In this document: piece after piece, positions 11,298 through 24,100 of the stretch
How the letters are laid out: each line of letters opens with the position of its first letter
How positions within the stretch are numbered: the stretch's first letter is position 1
DNA from: Juglans regia
Lineage: Eukaryota > Streptophyta > Magnoliopsida > Fagales > Juglandaceae
Assembly (NCBI RefSeq): GCF_001411555.2
Contig: NC_049905.1
Span: forward strand, 20,946,097 to 21,010,096
Reading direction: 5' to 3'
DNA: 64,000 nt
The notes under the pieces: generated by a model
The model's input: the letters and a program-made list of their open reading frames with translations, nothing else
Databases searched by the model: none
Told to the model about the DNA's origin: nothing
Program-made: the position numbers and the translations under genes

Positions 11298-12356
11298 TTA
11301 ATAGCCCTTTGGTGGTGGTGGTGATTTGTAGTAATATGGGATTGGGGAAGACTTGGATGGTGGAGGAGGTGATTTACGGAGGTATGGTGGATGTGGCCAG
11401 TGAGATGCCGGAGGTGGAGACTTGGACGGTGGATAAGGTGACTTATGAAAGTATGGAGGATGGCGCCAATGGGTTGGAGTTGGAGGAGACTTGTAGTGGT
11501 ATGGAGGATGTGGGAATCGAGATGGAGGTGGTGGTGATTTGTACATATACGGAGGTGGAGGTGATGGAGGTGGTGGTGACTTGTAAACATATGGAGGTGG
11601 AGGTGATGGAGATGGTGGTGGTGGTGATTTATATATGTAAGGAGGTGGAGGTGATGGTGGTGGTGGCGACTTGTAGACATATGGAGGAGGAGGTGATGGA
11701 GATGGTGGTGGTGGTGATTTGTAAATGTAAGGAGGTGGAGGAGACGGTGAGGNNNNNNNNNNNNNNNNNNNNNNNNNNNNNNNNNNNNNNNNNNNNNNNN
11801 NNNNNNNNNNNNNNNNNNNNNNNNNNNNNNNNNNNNNNNNNNNNNNNNNNNNNNNNNNNNNNNNNNNNNNNNNNNNNNNNNNNNNNNNNNNNNNNNNNNN
11901 NNNNGGGGAGGTGAGTTGTAAATGTACGGTGGTGGAGGAGATGGTGAAGGAGGAGGAGGTGACTTATAGACATAAGGTGGTGGGGGTGATGGAGATGGAG
12001 GTGGTGGTGGTGGTGATTTATAGAAATATGGGGGTGGAGGAGAGGGAGATGGGGGAGGTGGAGACTTGTAAACATAAGGAGGAGGGGGTGATGGTGATGG
12101 GTGGTGGGGGTGATTTATAGATATAAGGAGGAGGTGGTGATGGAGAAGGTGGTGGGGGAGGAGGCGACTTGTAGTAATACGGCGGGTGACCTCCATGCTT
12201 TGGTGGCAATGGTGGTAAGTGTTTATGATGCAGTGGCGGTGGAGAAGCATAAACATAAGGCTCATGAGTGGCAGCCACACTAATGGCTATGAGGAAAAAA
12301 ACCAGAGCAGAAAGCAGTCGAGGCCAGTGCCCCGGGTGGTGGCTTGAGGTACCCAT
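11298..12356 (-). CDS. Extensin-like hydroxyproline-rich glycoprotein (with gap and frameshift)
   Basis: Extensins are secreted structural cell-wall proteins whose Ser-Pro(4) blocks become hydroxylated and arabinosylated and whose Tyr residues cross-link. Here the first Met (12354-12356) begins a signal peptide with the hydrophobic core 'LLSALVFFLIAISVAA' (cut expected near residue 29). Then come many 'SPPPPSPSPPPPYVYK/YIYK' units and a less regular tail (HPPYHYKSP, HPPYFHKSP) ending 'SPPPPKGY' and a stop at 11298-11300. The repeat frame changes once at about 12100-12115: after 'KSPPPP' the initiator frame reads non-extensin sequence, while the next frame continues 'PSPSPPPPYVYK', as if one base were missing. 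A run of 152 N (11753-11904) hides further repeats. Either an assembly error in the repeats or a real lesion is possible; the rest looks functional. Many antisense frames here are shadows of the low-complexity repeat. Confidence 0.85.
11753..11904. other. Assembly gap (152 N)
   Basis: Unknown bases inside the extensin repeat array. The true length is unknown, so the frame across the gap cannot be trusted. Confidence 0.99.
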
Positions 12357-12435
12357 TGCACTAGCAATTGATCAACTTTAATGCTGAAAAATGTGTCCAG
12401 AGACTGCTTGCATTGTAGCAAAGAATGCTAACCCC

Positions 12436-12443
12436 TTTATATA
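12436..12443 (-). promoter_or_regulatory. TATA box of the extensin-like gene
   Basis: On the minus strand this reads TATATAAA, 79 bases upstream of the ATG at 12356. That is a normal spacing for a plant TATA box plus a short leader. Confidence 0.65.
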
Positions 12444-13342
12444 GTAAGCTCTACAATCATTCTTGAAAACGATAGATTTGTTTACTCCCAAAAACAGGCT
12501 GTATTTATACTTTAAATATTAATATATATCCCAAATCTCACAATAATTGGAAAACTTCAAGGAATCAAATTGATACAACATCTTAATTTATATAGTTCTG
12601 TCCATATGACATGAACGATCTTGTGTGTAAAGACTTAAACGTGTTCTTATGAACTAATTAGTCAATAGAAGAGTAGGTAAGGTGCTGTACTAAGGCTGGA
12701 AAATTGCCTTTCTGTATTGTTTTGGTAATATAATTTAGAATTTAGAAGCACGTTGTTGATCTATATATAAAAACTGATCAAGTAGTACTCTATGATCAGG
12801 GAAGAAAGGAGGAATGAGATCAATATCGAGGGGTATGAAAGGCACAAAAGTCAAACTATGATCGTAATAAAGAGACCAGTGTTGGAAGCTGCCTGCCAGC
12901 ATTGTTCCAATATATTTTTGTTCCAATATACGACTTCTGCGATTTGGCAGTTCATTAAACTCAACGTATATGCGCGTGTTAGGTAGCATTTTTTTGTGAA
13001 TATATTGTCAGTTTTCCTTCTTCCAAGCGTCGGTGCAATATTTATAATTTTTCTGTGGATTACGTTGGCCTTAAGAGAATTGCTATCGCTACAAAAAGAT
13101 CTTACAAAAAAAAAATTTATAAATTGACGTGATTTAATGTGATATCTGTAATTTCTTTATATTTATACCAGTGAAATCGGCATCCTCAAATCCGTTTGAT
13201 CTTGCCCATCCCATCCCAACATGACCTCATGCATGTATGGCCGTCATGTTAACTATCCAACTAATTTCCCCTAGCCAAAACTAGCTAGTAGTATTTATGA
13301 TATTATTCATTGTAATCAAAACATGAACTACTTGCATACATG

Positions 13343-13381
<39 letters not shown>

Positions 13382-13650
13382 AAAAAAGAAATCATGATCA
13401 CTTCATGCAAGTAATTAAAAAAAATGCTTACAACTAGGATTCAACCCAAAATCCCCACGTTATCTTAACCTAATAAAATATGCGTTCAAAAGTAATTAGA
13501 AATCAACCCTTGACCGCAGCTAGCTAGCTAGCTGTACACGTTCCTAGATACCTTATCAGTTCAGGTAACATGTCTTCTTCCTTCCTTGACAATCTCAATC
13601 TGTATCCAATATTGTAGATATATCCATAAAAGGAGTACTGTTTCATCTAT

Positions 13651-13790
13651 GAAAATAATTCTACAAATTGACGTACTTTTATCTGATTTGTTAAATTTAT
13701 TTTATAATAAAAATAACTTTACAACTTGACGAATCATATCAAATTTGTGAGATTAATTTTGTGTAATTCCTTTGTAGCTATAATATTTTC
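13651..13790. repeat. Foldback repeat, family F (copies 2 and 3)
   Basis: A full copy shows 'ctacaaattgacgtact' at the left and 'tgtgtaattcctttgtagc' at the right, with 'tttattttataataaaaata' in the middle. A half copy lies at 13086-13160 ('ctacaaaaagatcttac', 'aaattgacgtgatttaatg'). Confidence 0.55.
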
Positions 13791-14190
13791 TTAAAAGAAA
13801 ACATAAAGAGATAATTAATTATCTTCTTAATTAATAATTATACTGCAAGATCATTTATACTACGTCCTTCTTGTCTTGACAAATTAATTTTAAAAATGTC
13901 ATAATTAACCAACCATTCAAACGAAAATTAATTTGAGATATAACATTACATGATTAGCCAGTCTGACTGAAATGATAAAATCTTAACGTTTATCTTATTT
14001 ACACATTTTACGATTATATATTAAATTACTCTTACTTTTTTTTATTATTGTGCTATATACAATCTCTTTGAATAATCTTAAGAGTTTGTTTAGCATTTTC
14101 CGCTTTTGTTTAGTCTTATCCTCCACATTTAAATCCACACTCTACATGATAAAGTCTATATTCCTTCTGAAGAAGTAATCACATATATAC

Positions 14191-14221
<31 letters not shown>

Positions 14222-14830
14222 AACTTGGAAAATGATTTATCTGCAGTAGTACCAATTGTTCTACTTACATTTAATAATTATTTCGAAGAAATTTAGAATC
14301 ATCTTAGTTAATTAATTTTTCTGTTTTTCTTAATTTCTTGCATGATTTTTAGTTTAATCCGATCGAGCTGTATGAGTAGTGGAGATCGATCAGAATGAAA
14401 TTAGGCTGCAATTGTAAGCTAATAATAACTTGCACGACAGATGATGCACCCACCAATTCATCATTTCATCACATTAATTGTATATTTAGTCATGTTTCAC
14501 CCACCTTTGAGGCAAATTTATTAATTAATACATGTCAATTTTTGATTGGTTGCCATATTTTTTTAAACAAAATTATAATATTATTTAAAACCCTCAGTAT
14601 TCGAAAATCACGATTACATTCAATATAATATTATATCTTGGCCAGGGTCCTATACCCGACCCAAGGTATGTAAAAACCTTAAAACAACCAAATTTATGCA
14701 ATTATTCGTGGCTGATTTGCATCTGATCTACTCTATTATAATAAATAGCTATCTAATTATAAATAATAACTTTTTTTTTTATTTTTCTGTTAACTTTTCT
14801 TGTTTTTTCCATTTAGTCCATTAAATCCAG

Positions 14831-14998
14831 TTTTACCAAAAGGTCATTAAAATCCTCGATCATTTGACGTGTAGCTCCCTTGTAGAATTTAATGAATGAT
14901 CCTATTTTACTAAAAGGTTCTTAAAATCCTTAATTATTTGACGTGTAACTCTTTTGTAAAATTTAATGAAGGATCATGTCTTATTAAAAGGTCCTAAA
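14831..14998. repeat. 74 bp tandem repeat, about 2.3 copies
   Basis: Units start at 14831, 14905 and 14979 with 'ttttacNaaaaggt' and contain 'atttgacgtgtaNctc' and 'aatttaatgaaNgatc'. The copies differ at several sites, so the duplication is not recent. Confidence 0.7.
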
Positions 14999-15324
14999 TA
15001 GTCCCGCAGCGCACATGAATTTTTTTTATGTCCTTTTTGTTCTGACAGTGTACTCATTTTCCTTTATTTTTGTTTCAATTTTTTTAAATAAAAAATTAAT
15101 AATATTTTATTATTATATAGAAAGTAAATAGATAATTCAATATAGATGCAGGCCAATGCTCATATTTTGCTAAAGTTTAGATTTTTTTTAATATTTATTT
15201 TTTGTCTTTCTTTAACTTTGTATTTTTTTTCCAGACAAATAAGCTACTAACTTGTTCACTTTTTTTATTATTTAAATCATTATGTCAGGTGCACCCCAGA
15301 GCTAATGCACCCGAGGCCGTTCCC

Positions 15325-15355
<31 letters not shown>

Positions 15356-15667
15356 AGGAATACAAGCACGGTCAATAACTAGTACATGACCTCGTGTTTG
15401 ACGTGGGAATTCATTCCAAGTAATTGCAAATGTTATAAATTCAATGAGTTAATTGCTAAAATTAAAATAAAAAAAATAAAAAAATAAAAACTATGGAGTT
15501 TTTTGTGAGAGAGATTGTGCTAGCTAAATATAGTTATGGGTTGTACAAGCTAGCGCACGCTTTTTAAAAAAGAGTAAAGTTTATTAATAAAAAATTACTT
15601 TTAATCACAAATGTCACAAAGAACATTTTCTTTTCTTTTTTCCTTTTATAATTGCAACTATATTCCT

Positions 15668-15800
15668 ACATTTATTACAAGAAAAATTCTTATTTAATTA
15701 TAGTCGGTTATTTCTTACAAAAATGACTATTTTCTATTAAAATGAGTTTATTCCCTTCTTAAATAATTTATAATAAATATTCATTTTTCCTATATATATA
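15668..15800. repeat. Degenerate CACTA-type MITE
   Basis: It begins 'cattTATTACAAGAAAAATT' and shares 'aaaatgactattttctattaaaatgagt' with the intact MITE at 57188-57325 ('ttacaagaaaattg', 'gaaatgactatttatagc'). The right TIR is not visible. Confidence 0.45.
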
Positions 15801-17051
15801 TATATATAGTTACTACCAAATTAGATTTCCAAAATACAAAGGCGGCATGAACTAACTTACTAAAATGTATTTCTAAAACGTCGGCTTCAACTCAATTATA
15901 TGTGAAATTTGTCATGATGAGTTTGGAAGGCTACTCCCATGATAGCCAATGAAGCAGGCAAACCCAAAAAAGACGAATTTCTCAAGAAAAATAAACACAA
16001 CTTGAGGGAATTATCAAAGAATATCATAGCCTAGCCTACCTATGCATGCTTGGACCTACACCAGTCCGGAACTTCACTGCTTAATTTAATTAGGTCCTAA
16101 TTTGCTTGATTTCCATGTCCTATACAAAGACTCGATCGATCCGGTAATCACTCTTAATTACGTATTGATTCACTCACAAGTGATCAACAAGTTAGTTGTA
16201 TAGACTCTCTAGCTCATGATCAATAGATGATGATCATAAAAGCCAGGAGAAAAGGTAATTAATGTTGAATAGATGATCATCATCATCATCATTCGAAGAA
16301 TATTTGCAACAATCTCCTCATGTATAAATTTATGATACATCAACTCCATATGACTTTTGTCTAAATTCTCATCTATGTAATTAATTTTGAAACAGAAGCT
16401 TTTGTTCTTGTTAGGCTAGCTATATCATCCTTTCCTATATATATATATATTTAATGACCATAAATTAAATCATTTAGGTTTAAAATCATTTGAAAGATCA
16501 TGGCAATAATACTGTATAAATTAATTGAAATTTTAATATATAGTATAGACCCTTCATGTCTCATCTTCTTTCCATTATGTCTAATAATTTATTATAGTTT
16601 GTAATGAAAAATTAAGGTCACATTCAAACAACTCTACTATATATCAAGTATGAAATAAGACTTAAAAATATAATAAAATTAAAATTAATCATTTCTCCCG
16701 CACATTACGGTGCACCAGTAGTTTCTATATGAGTTAACACTACATGCAATGATTCTTTTATAAAAAAAATTCTTTTTAATCAAACAGAAACTATATATCA
16801 TTGCATCAGTAGTAGTACTCCTATTTGACTTGGGAGTAAACCAAGCTCATTCAAGTCAAATGAAATAATTATACAAACCAAACAAAGAAATCATTTATAA
16901 GCCATATCTATCTACAACCAAGCAACCTTTCATCTATATTGAAAGTTCAAAAGAAGTACTAGGGATTCCCAAGATATACTCTTAATTAGCTCTCAATTTT
17001 GATTTATGTTGAGCTTAGAACCGATAACTTCACTCTCTCATTTGTACTTCA

Positions 17052-17182
17052 GTCACAAAAAGATTTCATAAAAGTAAATTCATAAACTGGCGTTACTTCA
17101 TATAATACATTAGATCTATTTTATAATAAAATTAGACCATATCAAATCACGTTAGTTTATTTATTTATCTTTATAAAAAAAA
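17052..17182. repeat. Foldback repeat, family F (copy 4)
   Basis: 'cacaaaaagatttcataaaa' at the left, 'ttatttatctttataaaa' at the right, and the family core 'cataaactggcgttacttcat' and 'ttagatctattttataataaaa' between them. Confidence 0.5.
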
Positions 17183-17550
17183 AAAATTGGTTAAAGCATT
17201 TCAAAAACTAAAGAAATACCAATAGAACTACAATTCAACCAACAGAATATCTTACGCTTAGCCAATATGTGGATAAATATTCTCTAGTTCTTGTCTTGAA
17301 AACCTGAACAGCCCAACATAAGGAACCATATATCATGGTCCACCCTTAATGCAATCAGGTTATTTGCTGGCCCAAGCCTGGTCTTGGTCCTGCGCCTGAC
17401 CCACCGATCACACCTCCCTGGCTCTAACCCACTAGACATATCTCTTCCTCTTAATTAAGCCTCTTGTTTCACTTTTATTAGTCTTTGTTCTTCTTTTTCA
17501 TTTTGTCAGCAAATCTCTGGTGATCGAACAATTTTTTGTCTTTTTTCAAA

Positions 17551-17790
17551 TGATACTATGTGATTTGAGTTTATCCTCTCAATTTGACTGCTCATGCATT
17601 TCATATTATTTTTTAATTTTTTTTTCTTAATAGTTAATGCAGTGACTATTAGTATACTATTGGATTTTTTTTTTTTAAATGTTTAAATATATTTAAAAAA
17701 TATTTGAAAGAAAGAGGAAAAAAAGTGAAATTTGCACTAGGGACACGTCCAAAGTTAAAAGCCGCGCGAAACGGTGTAGTAGCAGCACTT
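17551..17790. repeat. MITE-like repeat, family G (copy 1)
   Basis: It shares 'gatttgagtttatcctctca' and 'tttgactgctcatgcattt', an A/T core with 'ttaatagttaatgcagtgac' and a GC-rich end ('gccgcgcgaaacgg...gtagcagcac') with 27225-27450. Degenerate relatives are at about 21660-21840 and 41846-42049. Non-coding. Confidence 0.5.
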
Positions 17791-18834
17791 TTTTTTCTTT
17801 TTTTTTTTTATGGTTTATTCATGAGCAAGTAATAATTTTGATGAAACAGCACCTGTTAACCTGATCTCTAGATGTATTTGTTTTGGGATCTGTCAGTGAA
17901 TTTTCCAGCAACCAGCTTCTTGCTCATGATACAATTGGTATGCGATCTCGAGGATGACATGAATGCAGTGTCCCTGCATGCACTTTCTCCCTACCAAGAA
18001 CTAGAAACCCATTGCTCTTTGAATTGTTTGAGAGCAATTGCAATAATCTACAATATTTTTTCATGAAACTCAAGAGTTTTAGAATACAATTTAAAAACAG
18101 AATATAAAGGGAATATGATAAGGAGTTCTCAGAGCAGTGCAGGAGCTTAGTATATATATCAGATCGGTAGGAATGAATATGGTGAATATAGAGAGTCAGA
18201 GACTGAAAAATAGTCATTCTGTTCGGATGTGTGTTCAGGTAAAGAAGTCAATTGGAAGCAGAGAATTTCCAAAACCAGAACAAATTTTCCCTTTTATTTC
18301 GAGTATCAATTTCACCAACTATACAGCATTTGTTTGTCATTGAACCCCATGCGCCCCCTTTCTTCTTTCTTATGCAACATAATAGTAGGCAAGATGATGA
18401 AGAACTCTCATCATGAAAAAATAGCTATGCATAAAAATCTCTCCTATACTCAAAATCCTATGTATTTGCCTATGAGAAGTAGTGGCTGCTGCTCAGTTGA
18501 ACTAGCATTTTCATGAGGTTTGGAGAATGTCACAAGTGAACTGTCTGGACAGCTTGGGACACACATCCTCTCTTCCGGGTTGTTCAAAATTCCTCTTATT
18601 GAGTTCTTTGCTCCAATTCAGCATTGCTTACGGGAACACCATTCTCAAGGATTAGAAGCATTTCCACCATTGTTGACAGCAGGACAGAAACTGAGCACAA
18701 CACAGGTGAAAGCTCATCATTAGCCGAAAAAGAAAAAAGTGGAAAGCTTCATGAGAATGCAAGCATGATGCTAATCTCAACTTAACAAAACAAACCCTTG
18801 AATTGCAGCATTATACCTCTCCGCAGCATCTTTA

Positions 18835-21183
18835 TCAACCGGTTCCCAGTATGCGTGCCTATAAAGAGAGATTTAGCAGAAAACATAAATAAACATGCAG
18901 GCCAACAAGAAGGTAAGAAAATTCAAGAGAACATCCAGAGAAGCCAATCTAAACCTGCAAGAATGACTTCAATAGGATAACCAGAATCGACCCGTAGTCA
19001 AAGGCAGATACCATCCCAAGTTTCTGCTCCGTGTTCCTAATGGCGGTATTAGTTGCCAGGATTAAAGCATCTTGTTTGGAAAGCTGCCACACTAAACAGA
19101 ATGAGAGACCAGAAGGCTACAAGAACACCTAACATCAATAAAATAGTTTACCATCTAAAATGGGCATACCCACCTCTAAAGCCAGATTAATTCTGTGCTT
19201 CTTGATTGCCATTGTTATGGTTGCGTCCGTATCTGCTTCCTCCAGAATGCTAACTATGGTACAAATTTCAGCCCTAGTTCTATCGCTCTCTGAATCGCCC
19301 TCCTGACCTAAAAGTTCAGTTTTCCGACAAAACAAGAGGCTGTCTAAACACTGTGAGACGTACCCTGGATTTCGTTCCCCTTTCTCAACTTCTTCACCAC
19401 AGATTATCTGGACATTCACAATTGCTTCATCTTTCAGCAACATATCGCTTTTTTCCCGGCACAGCCTCCGCAGACGCTGAAGTTCGGTCCCAAGGATCTT
19501 GAAGAACTCCATTCCTGAACTTTTTGCAGTTTCTTTCAGATTAGTCCATGCCTTTAAATGATCCTCAATTGCAGGACCTTCCTTGCATAACCAACGTACA
19601 AAAGCATCAGCATCAACCTCTTCTACAGAAGATGTCCTTTCAGCATCAATATCTCCTCCCAAGAATCGCTCCAAAAGGAGACTAGAGCAGAAATCAGTCC
19701 TCTCTTGCACGCCAACTTTTTTCCAAGAATTCTCAGAAAGACAACGCAATGCGCAAGCACTACCCAGATTTGTTAACCATCGGAAAACCTCTTGAAGCTC
19801 TGAGGCTTCCAGAAGTAATATCGACTGGAGCGTCTGGTGCACCACATGTTCCGTAGGTATCGATGTCCTAAAGCGTTTTTGCAGCATTTTTGCTGTAAAA
19901 GTTTGCAACATTTGGAGATGATATGGGGCAAAACAATCAATGCCAATAAACAATTGCAGGCAAGAACGAATTCTGTCAAGGATTTCAATGCGCTTCTTAT
20001 CTCGACAAAATACTTCCTTGCCTATGACGTATGAAGTAGACGACAGATCTCTCATAATCTTGTTGGCTGAACGAAAATTCACGGGTCCCCAATCCCCGGA
20101 TTCTACCATTTGAACGAACTCTCTAGGAAGTCCTTGCGGCAAAAGGCCTCGTTCATACTCTGACAGACCTCCACAATGCGCATTGGCAATGTGCTCCAGG
20201 TTCGATTTATCATCCCAAGACCTCGCTCCGCAGCAACAACACAGCCAAAACTTCCATTTCTTCGTCTCCTTAGCGAGTTCTATGGCTTCCTTCAAGACTT
20301 GCTTCGCTGTGTTCAAGTTATTCTTGTCCAAATGAGCTTCAAGTTCTTGGATTCCTATATTAAAGAATTCCATTCGTTTTTCATGACTCGTGGTGTTTTC
20401 CCAGTAAGTCCTAACTCGAGCCCTCATTTCTACGTCAGGCAGGACATTCTTGAGAGCCCCGCGGGGCTGTCGTTTTACCGAGAACCCCTCAAAGATCTCC
20501 TTCTTTTTCCGTTCTAGAACCTCCAACTCGCTCTTTTTTCCCGGCCAGTTACCATCCCCAAGAGAAAGGATCCTGTCCGCGGATGCCTCAACGAGAGATG
20601 CGAGCTGCAGTCTCGCAATGTCAATTTCCAAGGCTTCGAAATCTTCAACGGGTTCCCTGGGTATGCTTATCATTAACCCGCGCAAGCATTCCTTGATGAC
20701 GGCTTTGTACTCTAAAGCGGTGGCTATATGCTCGGCAATTTGGAAGAGCGCGGTGGCGTATAAGAGGGCGAGGCAGGGGGACATCGGGGCAAGCAATACG
20801 GCTATGGAGGCGGAATTGGAAGCTCTGTCCAGGTGTTGGAGTTTGGGGTGATAGGAGCAATGTTGGTCGTCGAATCGAGAAGCAAGTTCGGACTGAATAC
20901 GGCTTCGGGTGGTGTGGGAAAGAACGCAGCCCGGATTCTGGGAAATGGAGTCTTCGACGTCTCTCAATCTTCTGTCGAGTTCTTCAGCAGAATGCATCGT
21001 GACTACCGGAAGATCATGGCAATCCATCATCTGGGTCGGCCTCATCGTACGTAATTCTTGTTGATCTTGTGACAATTGTAAAGAGGATATATAATGCATG
21101 CAAAATTTTCGAAGCGTACGTAAAACTGATATGGCCTGGGTATCGAAGTGGTTGATATACATTGGAAGTAACCTGTATTCCAA
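18835..21183 (-). CDS. DUF627/DUF629 ubiquitin-hydrolase-related protein, truncated and possibly a pseudogene
   Basis: Exon 1 (21183-19174) resembles plant 'ubiquitin C-terminal hydrolase-related' proteins. A helical DUF627-like stretch ('LLYATALFQIAEHIATALEY', about residues 135-155) is followed by 'RVRTYWENTT' and a DUF629 zinc-finger-like motif 'WKFWLCCCC...HIANAHC' (about residues 320-350). The start could be residue 1 or Met47 (21045), which opens the better-conserved part. Good splice sites (GAG|gtgggt at 19173; gcag| at 19084; CAG|gttt at 18954; tag| at 18859) join exon 2 (19083-18955, 'LSKQDALILATNTAIRNTEQ...VILLKSFLQ') and exon 3 from 18858. Exon 3 stops after 'ARILGTG' (18835-18837), but a neighbouring frame continues 'VDKDAAERYNAA', which resembles the family's next segment. 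A one-base lesion is therefore likely. The catalytic-like USP domain of full-length relatives (over 1,000 residues) is missing. The protein's biochemical role is unknown. Confidence 0.75.
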
Positions 21184-24100
21184 CTATTTTCACTTTCTTG
21201 CATGGTTTTGCTTGCCAAGAAAAAGAGCAACAGGCCTGTGCTCTTAACATATAAATTAATTAATAAAATTAATCCTCCCTATCTTAATAAATTTTTAGAA
21301 TAAGAAGTGATTTCATATAATATCATAGTAAAAGCCTTTAAACTCTGGCTCTATACTTTATCAATTTAATTAAATATTTTATGTATTGAATTCACTTATT
21401 AAAAGAGTCTATCCATACATAAGGAGAGCGTTTAAATATAAATTAAATAATAAAATATACATATTCTTATTAGTTAAACTTTTAAATAAATTGTAATTTC
21501 ACCAAGTAATTGGCATTTTAATCTTTTATATATTTAGCTTCGTGCTTTTGCTTTCGGAAATTGACTGATTTGTAATTATGAACTTGAATGGTTTAGCCAC
21601 AAACAGGACAAGAGTTCCAAAATCACTGCATGCTAGCCATGGGTTTTAAGAACGGGCAATCATATATTTATAACTTTTTTACCACCACTTTACTATTTTT
21701 AGTGTATTTATTATTATTTTTTTAATATATTTTTTAATATCTTTAATCATTAAGAAAAAATTTAAAAAATATACAATTTTACTAATAGTTACTTTTTTAA
21801 CCATTAAGTGAAAAAAAATTAAAAAAAAATTAAAAATTAAGATTAAAAAAATTAATCTTTAAGTACAATAGTTTTTCATTTGGATAAAAAAACGTGAAGT
21901 TCTGTATTGATGCAATATCCAGAAATGTTATACTAAAGAACAAACTTCAATGCATGACATTAAATACAATAAATTCTAATTACAACTCAAATCATCTCAT
22001 CTCATTTCATCTTATTATTATAAATTTTATAAATTTTTACATAAAATATAATAAATAATTTATTTTTTTCAAATTCTAAAACAATAATAATATTAAAAAA
22101 TAATATTATAATAATATTTTATTCAATTTCTAATTTTTATCTCAATTCATCTCATCTCATCTCATTATCCAAATCTAACCTAAAATTTATGCAAGTGCGA
22201 TAGAGTTGTAACGGATGTTAGTCTGTGTATTTTCTTCTCTCAAATAATATTAGATATAATTATAAAATATGCAAGCTACACGCATTATATTTTTAAAAAA
22301 ATATAGCTCATCACAAAATGTAAGATTTTTATTATTATTATTATTTTAAAGAGATTACGTGAAACTTACATATTTTACGAGTTCCTTTCTTCCCGGCTGG
22401 CCTGCATTGTATGTACTACGCGAAGGACTGATCCGCTGCTCCATCATTGTTGAAGAGCTTTGCCAAAAGGCCTTCACCATTCAACAATTATTGATTCGTG
22501 ATATTGACAGAAGTTCTATACAATTGTTAGAATCTCCTGCACACTTTTGATATTAAGGATACAGCTTCTACACTCTGAATTGAAGTATCAGGGAAGAATA
22601 AAAGTTATTTACAATGGACTAAAAGAATATTATTTGTGATAAAATTGAGATTATGGTTCTCAACAACTTAAATTAGATTTTTATTTATGGAATAAAACCT
22701 AATAAATTTGACTGCATTTCAATACTTTTTGTTGAAGTCCACTGAAATGTTTTTTTTTTTTTTTATACATTTGTTGAAGGGAGTTTCGAACTCAAGACCT
22801 CTATTTTGGAGGCGGGGGATTTATGCCAATCATGTCACTAACCTTTGGCACGGCGCGGAAATGTTTTATTCCGCTTATAAATGAAAATCATCATGATTTC
22901 AATCGAGAAAATGCAATTTGGTCTGGGGGCCTTCTTATGTGTGCACCTCGTGAGCAACGTGGAAATTTGACATTAACTCAAATTTATACTCTACAAATAA
23001 ATACAAAATAAAAAAGACAGCGGAATACCAAAATGCATCTTCCAATAAATGTACTACTAATTAATACCAACCTGCAATATTCAGGACAGGATCATTGGCA
23101 TAAAAAGAAAATGTACATTTCCAGAAGAGAAAACCCTGAAGAACCCCTGGTAAAAGACCTGCAACACCAACTGATTTGAACCTCCTCCTGTTGCAGATAT
23201 GAATCAAACCGTTGGATTGCTCACCACCCCAATCTGCAACTTTGTGTCGACTACCAGGCTGTTTACCAGGTGCTATAACACCAGCAAACCATTTTTCAAT
23301 AGACGTCCAATTTCTTTGGATCTTCGGTACAACTTAAATGACGAACCTGGCCTTCCATTCAAATGCCACAACACAAGATTTGATTTTGTTTAGATCCTGA
23401 TCTTTTGTGAAATTCCAGCTTCTTAAAAATTATATCTGACATTCCATGTTCAAGACCTGCCGTGAATGCATGCAGAGACAACAATGAGCCCCATTTACAT
23501 GGACAAAAAGGAGGGAGCAAAATGAACCCGAACAATAAAAGATATGGCTCAGAAAGAAATACTAAAGGAAAGAAATGATAGAGGATATGGAGAACCTGTG
23601 CTGGAGTTTGACAAATAACCCTGGGATATATCTCATCCCTTCTAGGGGCAGAAAAGCAACAAGCTTTCGGGTTTTATATCACAACCTTTGAGCCACAAAA
23701 TCAGAGCAGGAGCTGTTTAGGATGCAGCATTGCTGTTACAAAAAACCACAAGCCTTTCTCTGAAAAGTCTTGGACAATGTCACAATTACTCTTATATTAC
23801 TCTTATATCGGTTAAAACAGGAAATGTGGTAACTTTGCATACGACGTTCACAAACAGCTGCAATCATGCAACACAATACTTACCAAATATAAAAGGCATC
23901 TGACTAAAAAGTAGGCCTCACAAAGCCTCCCAGTGAGTTTAACACTTGGGAAAAGAATGTAACTGAGATGGAGCTCACTATCGACATAGTGCAAACTTTG
24001 GTGCAAGGGCTAATTAACAATTGAATCGTGCTTGTAAAGTTGCTACAATTAAGCTCAAAGATTAGCGAATGCCAATCATTCAATAGAAATGACCCTTAGG

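Larger units (their letters stand above)
12445..18834. other. Long intergenic region with MITEs and simple repeats
   Basis: No host gene is recognised over 6.4 kb. Open frames such as 12735-12989 (minus), 14395-14628 and 17872-18516 match nothing I know. Visible structure consists of foldback copies (13086-13160, 13651-13790, 17052-17182), a 74 bp tandem repeat (14831-14998), a CACTA-type MITE half (15668-15800), a MITE at 17551-17790, and (TA)n tracts near 13347-13378, 14185-14212, 15337-15355 and 16435-16450. The segment 18070-18834 is less AT-rich and may be 3' untranslated sequence of the gene at 18835-21183. Confidence 0.5.

Noticed and set aside
11276..12283. Several long His-rich, Val/Glu-rich and Met-rich frames on both strands
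   Set aside because: These are shadows of the low-complexity extensin repeats. Only the SPPPP/YVYK frames with signal peptide make sense.
12735..12989. 84-codon minus-strand frame
   Set aside because: No recognisable domain, an overlapping open frame on the other strand, and no promoter or splice context.
22785..22860. tRNA-like 'gtttcgaactcaagacc' segment
   Set aside because: It cannot be folded into a full cloverleaf by eye and looks like a dispersed repeat.
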